Part shown: piece after piece, positions 6,771 to 8,513 of the stretch | Layout of the letters: the number at the start of each line of letters is the position of its first letter | How positions within the stretch are numbered: the first letter of the stretch is position 1 | DNA from: Candidatus Poribacteria bacterium | GTDB taxonomy: Bacteria; Poribacteria; WGA-4E; WGA-3G | Direction: 5' to 3' | DNA: 8,513 nucleotides | NCBI GenBank assembly: GCA_009845505.1 | Contig: VXZL01000544.1 | Coordinates: 1,931-10,443 of the forward strand | Translations under genes and position numbers: made by a program | The notes under the pieces: generated by a model | What the model saw: only the letters and a program-made list of their open reading frames with translations | Told to the model about the DNA's origin: nothing | Databases searched by the model: none

Positions 6771-7790
6771 ATGGATTTCACACTAACACGCCGAGGTATG
6801 ATCAGTGTCGGTTTTGGGCTTTTCGGATGTGTTTTCGTCACGCTAATTGGTGTCCTTACGCTGCGTGCTGACAACCATACGGAGGGTGTGGCAGCGGCGT
6901 ATCAAGGATTTCGAGATGGAAAGTGCCAAAGCTGCCATCCGGCAATCTGGAGGGAGTGGGAAAATTCCATGCACGCCAAGGCGTGGGTCGATGAAATCTA
7001 TCAAACCGCTGCAAGTCAAGTCCCTGACAGAGAAACGAAATGCGATCAGTGCCATGCCCCGCAGCCGGTGCTCGTCACAGGTGTCGGGAAAATGCCGAAA
7101 CTGAGAAATACGGACCGGGAAGCTGGGGTTTCATGTCTTGTTTGCCATCTTGATGCACAAGGTGCGATGCATGGACCTCCAGCAAGCGCGGAAACCTATT
7201 TTCATGCCAACGTAACCAATCCTGTTTACACCGATCCAACTGCTCTCTGTAGCACCTGTCACGGTCAACCGACTGTCCCGGAACACGATCAAGTTTCCAG
7301 TTTTCTTGGTAGTGGATTCGCTGAGAAAAACCAAGGTTGTGCCACATGTCACATGCCGGTTGTAACCCGATTACAAAGCACGGCGAGTTATGAGAGTATC
7401 AAAGGTAGGAAGCATACTTGGCGTGGCAGTCGGAGTGTTGCACAACTCAGACGCGCAGCGAATCTTCAACTCGAATACACAACTGGAAAGGTAGAGGTCA
7501 AACTTCTGAGTAAGACCGGACACGTCTTACCGGGAGGAACTTTGCGCACGATCATACTTGAGGTGGCTCTTTTCGCCTCAGACGACACTGAGAGTCAGAA
7601 GCAACGCATCTTAATTGCTGCCGAGAATGGTAACCGTCTCCTCCCAGACGAGAATAGGACTTATACTTTTAATAATGTACCTGCTGCCCCCGGTGATACA
7701 ATCAAAGCCCGGTTGATGTATCAATTGACACCGAAGACATTGGTGTCTGAATGGATATTAATGGCAGAGGCGATTCATGTTGTGCGTTGA
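6771..7790 (+). CDS. Membrane-anchored pentahaem cytochrome c, cytochrome c554-like
   Basis: The 339-residue protein has one N-terminal hydrophobic segment (about residues 10-31) after TRRGM, acting as a signal anchor or signal peptide, so the rest lies in the periplasm. Five CxxCH haem c attachment motifs follow: 52-56 (CQSCH), 91-95 (CDQCH), 122-126 (CLVCH), 160-164 (CSTCH) and 190-194 (CATCH). His68 in NSMHAKA, His134, His145 and His172 are candidate distal ligands, giving bis-His haems. The WREWENSMHAKAW stretch after the first haem is typical of cytochrome c554-like multihaem proteins. After residue 200 there is no haem site but a beta-rich region with GHVLPGGTLR, like the GH-x-P-G motif seen in other multihaem cytochromes, perhaps for binding a partner. 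It starts nine bases after hemY, so a protein needing five haems sits at the end of the haem operon. It should transfer electrons between a quinol oxidase-type partner and an unknown acceptor; no such partner is in the window. Confidence 0.9.
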   Translation: MDFTLTRRGMISVGFGLFGCVFVTLIGVLTLRADNHTEGVAAAYQGFRDGKCQSCHPAIWREWENSMHAKAWVDEIYQTAASQVPDRETKCDQCHAPQPVLVTGVGKMPKLRNTDREAGVSCLVCHLDAQGAMHGPPASAETYFHANVTNPVYTDPTALCSTCHGQPTVPEHDQVSSFLGSGFAEKNQGCATCHMPVVTRLQSTASYESIKGRKHTWRGSRSVAQLRRAANLQLEYTTGKVEVKLLSKTGHVLPGGTLRTIILEVALFASDDTESQKQRILIAAENGNRLLPDENRTYTFNNVPAAPGDTIKARLMYQLTPKTLVSEWILMAEAIHVVR

Positions 7791-7830
7791 TACAGTGGGA
7801 ATTTTTGTAGAAGGGATTTCCCAATCCCGA
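7791..7830. terminator. Possible weak hairpin between convergent genes
   Basis: The 40-base gap between the cytochrome and the opposing dioxygenase gene contains GGGATT (7813-7818) and AATCCC (7823-7828), a six-pair stem with a four-base loop. A competing pairing is TGGGAA (7796-7801) with TTCCCA (7818-7823). No T-run follows the hairpin on either strand, so it is a poor intrinsic terminator. Its place between tail-to-tail genes is the main support. Confidence 0.25.
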
Positions 7831-8513
7831 TTAAGTGTTCATGTTCGGTAAGGAGTCAAAACCGAGCAATCGCTTTAGTGTCGGTGTTGCACGTGAGATA
7901 ACGTCGTCCGATACCAATTTCAGGTGTGCTTGTTGTGGTTTTAAAATAGAACGACAGAAGAAACCGAGTAACCCAACACGCGGTACATTCGTTTTATTTT
8001 CTGAAGAACCGTGCCATATCGCACCATTGACAATCAAGACGGATCCTCGCGGTCCACAAATTTGCAACTCATCGGCGTATTCAACCCCGGATTCAGGCAA
8101 TGTCTCAAGCCGTCGATGACTTCTCGGCACACAACTGGTTGCCCCATTTTCGAGTGTCCAGTCGTCCAGAAACCATACACTGTTAGCAACCATGGGAAAA
8201 CTCGGACGCGGTGTGGGTAATGCAGATAACGGGTAGTCGATGTGGAGTCCTGCATCGGGCGCGCCGGGATAAAGCACATTTACTGTAAATGAGCTCAAGG
8301 TGCAATCGGGACCGAGTAGATATTCCATTGCTGCGAGCATCTTTGGTTGTTGGATAGCTTCTTCAAAGATCTCGCCTTTGTCAATAAGGTTCCAGACGCG
8401 TTGTGCGCTGTCGTTAGCAAGATATGTATGGCTTTTACCGGCTTTCTGCTCAGCTGCAGCTAATGATAAAGCAGATTCTCGGAGTTGGTCAGTTGTATCA
8501 GAGGGTATTAGGC
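7831..8513 (-). CDS. Phytanoyl-CoA dioxygenase (PhyH) family protein, 5' end cut by window edge
   Basis: The frame is open on the - strand from 8513 to the TAA at 7831-7833. About 227 residues are visible and no ATG, GTG or TTG start lies in frame upstream of the Met codon at 8338-8340, so the true start is beyond the right edge. The sequence before that Met (VWNLIDKGEIFEEAIQQPK) is the expected N-terminal part of a PhyH protein, which shows that the Met at 8340 is internal. Counting from that Met as 1, the Fe(II) ligands are His33 and Asp35 (LHIDYP) and His110 (IWHGSSEN), and the 2-oxoglutarate Arg is Arg121 (PRVGLLGFF). WFLDDWTLENGATSCVPRSH is the usual core. Such enzymes hydroxylate acyl-CoAs or small molecules using oxygen and 2-oxoglutarate; here the substrate is unknown. 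It is cytoplasmic, faces the haem operon tail to tail, and is probably unrelated to it in function. Confidence 0.88.
   Translation of the reverse strand, partial: LIPSDTTDQLRESALSLAAAEQKAGKSHTYLANDSAQRVWNLIDKGEIFEEAIQQPKMLAAMEYLLGPDCTLSSFTVNVLYPGAPDAGLHIDYPLSALPTPRPSFPMVANSVWFLDDWTLENGATSCVPRSHRRLETLPESGVEYADELQICGPRGSVLIVNGAIWHGSSENKTNVPRVGLLGFFCRSILKPQQAHLKLVSDDVISRATPTLKRLLGFDSLPNMNT

Noticed and set aside
6783..6806. Tat signal peptide in the cytochrome
   Set aside because: TRRGM resembles a twin-arginine motif, but c-type cytochromes get haem after Sec export, and the rest of the motif does not fit. A Sec signal anchor is more likely.
8338..8345. Apparent start codon of the PhyH gene at 8340, or a frameshift there
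   Set aside because: The same frame stays open to the window edge and encodes a good PhyH N-terminal region directly before this Met. The gene is intact here, and the Met is internal.

Overview
The window is a dense stretch of bacterial chromosome: seven genes on the + strand, nearly end to end, then one gene on the - strand facing them at the right edge. Gaps are 9 to 41 bases, several genes carry AGGAGG-type ribosome binding sites, base composition is moderate and codon use is even. The gene set (a HemY-type oxidase beside hemE and hemH, a phytanoyl-CoA dioxygenase-family protein, a medium-chain dehydrogenase, a multihaem cytochrome) suggests an uncultured Gram-negative-like lineage. Candidatus Poribacteria or a relative is my best guess, with low confidence, because no marker gene is present.

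Layout, left to right: a zinc-dependent medium-chain dehydrogenase cut by the left edge (1-987); a small two-helix membrane protein (1000-1344); hemE, uroporphyrinogen decarboxylase (1374-2462); a metallo-beta-lactamase-fold protein with a C-terminal TPR region (2462-3919); hemH, ferrochelatase (3931-4878); a retropepsin-like (clan AA) aspartic protease (4893-5306); a HemY-type protoporphyrinogen/coproporphyrinogen oxidase (5346-6761); a membrane-anchored pentahaem cytochrome c (6771-7790). On the - strand, an Fe(II)/2-oxoglutarate dioxygenase of the PhyH family (7831-8513) runs off the right edge.

The core is a hemE-hemH-hemY late haem-synthesis operon, the order known from Bacillus, with two unrelated hydrolase-type genes interleaved and a haem-consuming cytochrome at its end. 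HemE decarboxylates uroporphyrinogen III to coproporphyrinogen III, HemY oxidises the porphyrinogen and HemH inserts iron. No coproporphyrinogen decarboxylase/dehydrogenase (HemF, HemN) or ChdC is present, so the window does not show whether the protoporphyrin or the coproporphyrin route is used.

The best leads are: a four-codon reading frame with a perfect ribosome binding site and an ATGA overlap, in frame with and just upstream of hemE; a four-cysteine insertion near the ferrochelatase N-terminus; changed active-site motifs in HemE; a His-to-Glu change at a metal-ligand position of the metallo-beta-lactamase protein; and the conserved-looking placement of an MBL-TPR protein and a retropepsin-like protease inside a haem operon. 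No RNA gene, mobile element or CRISPR array was seen.
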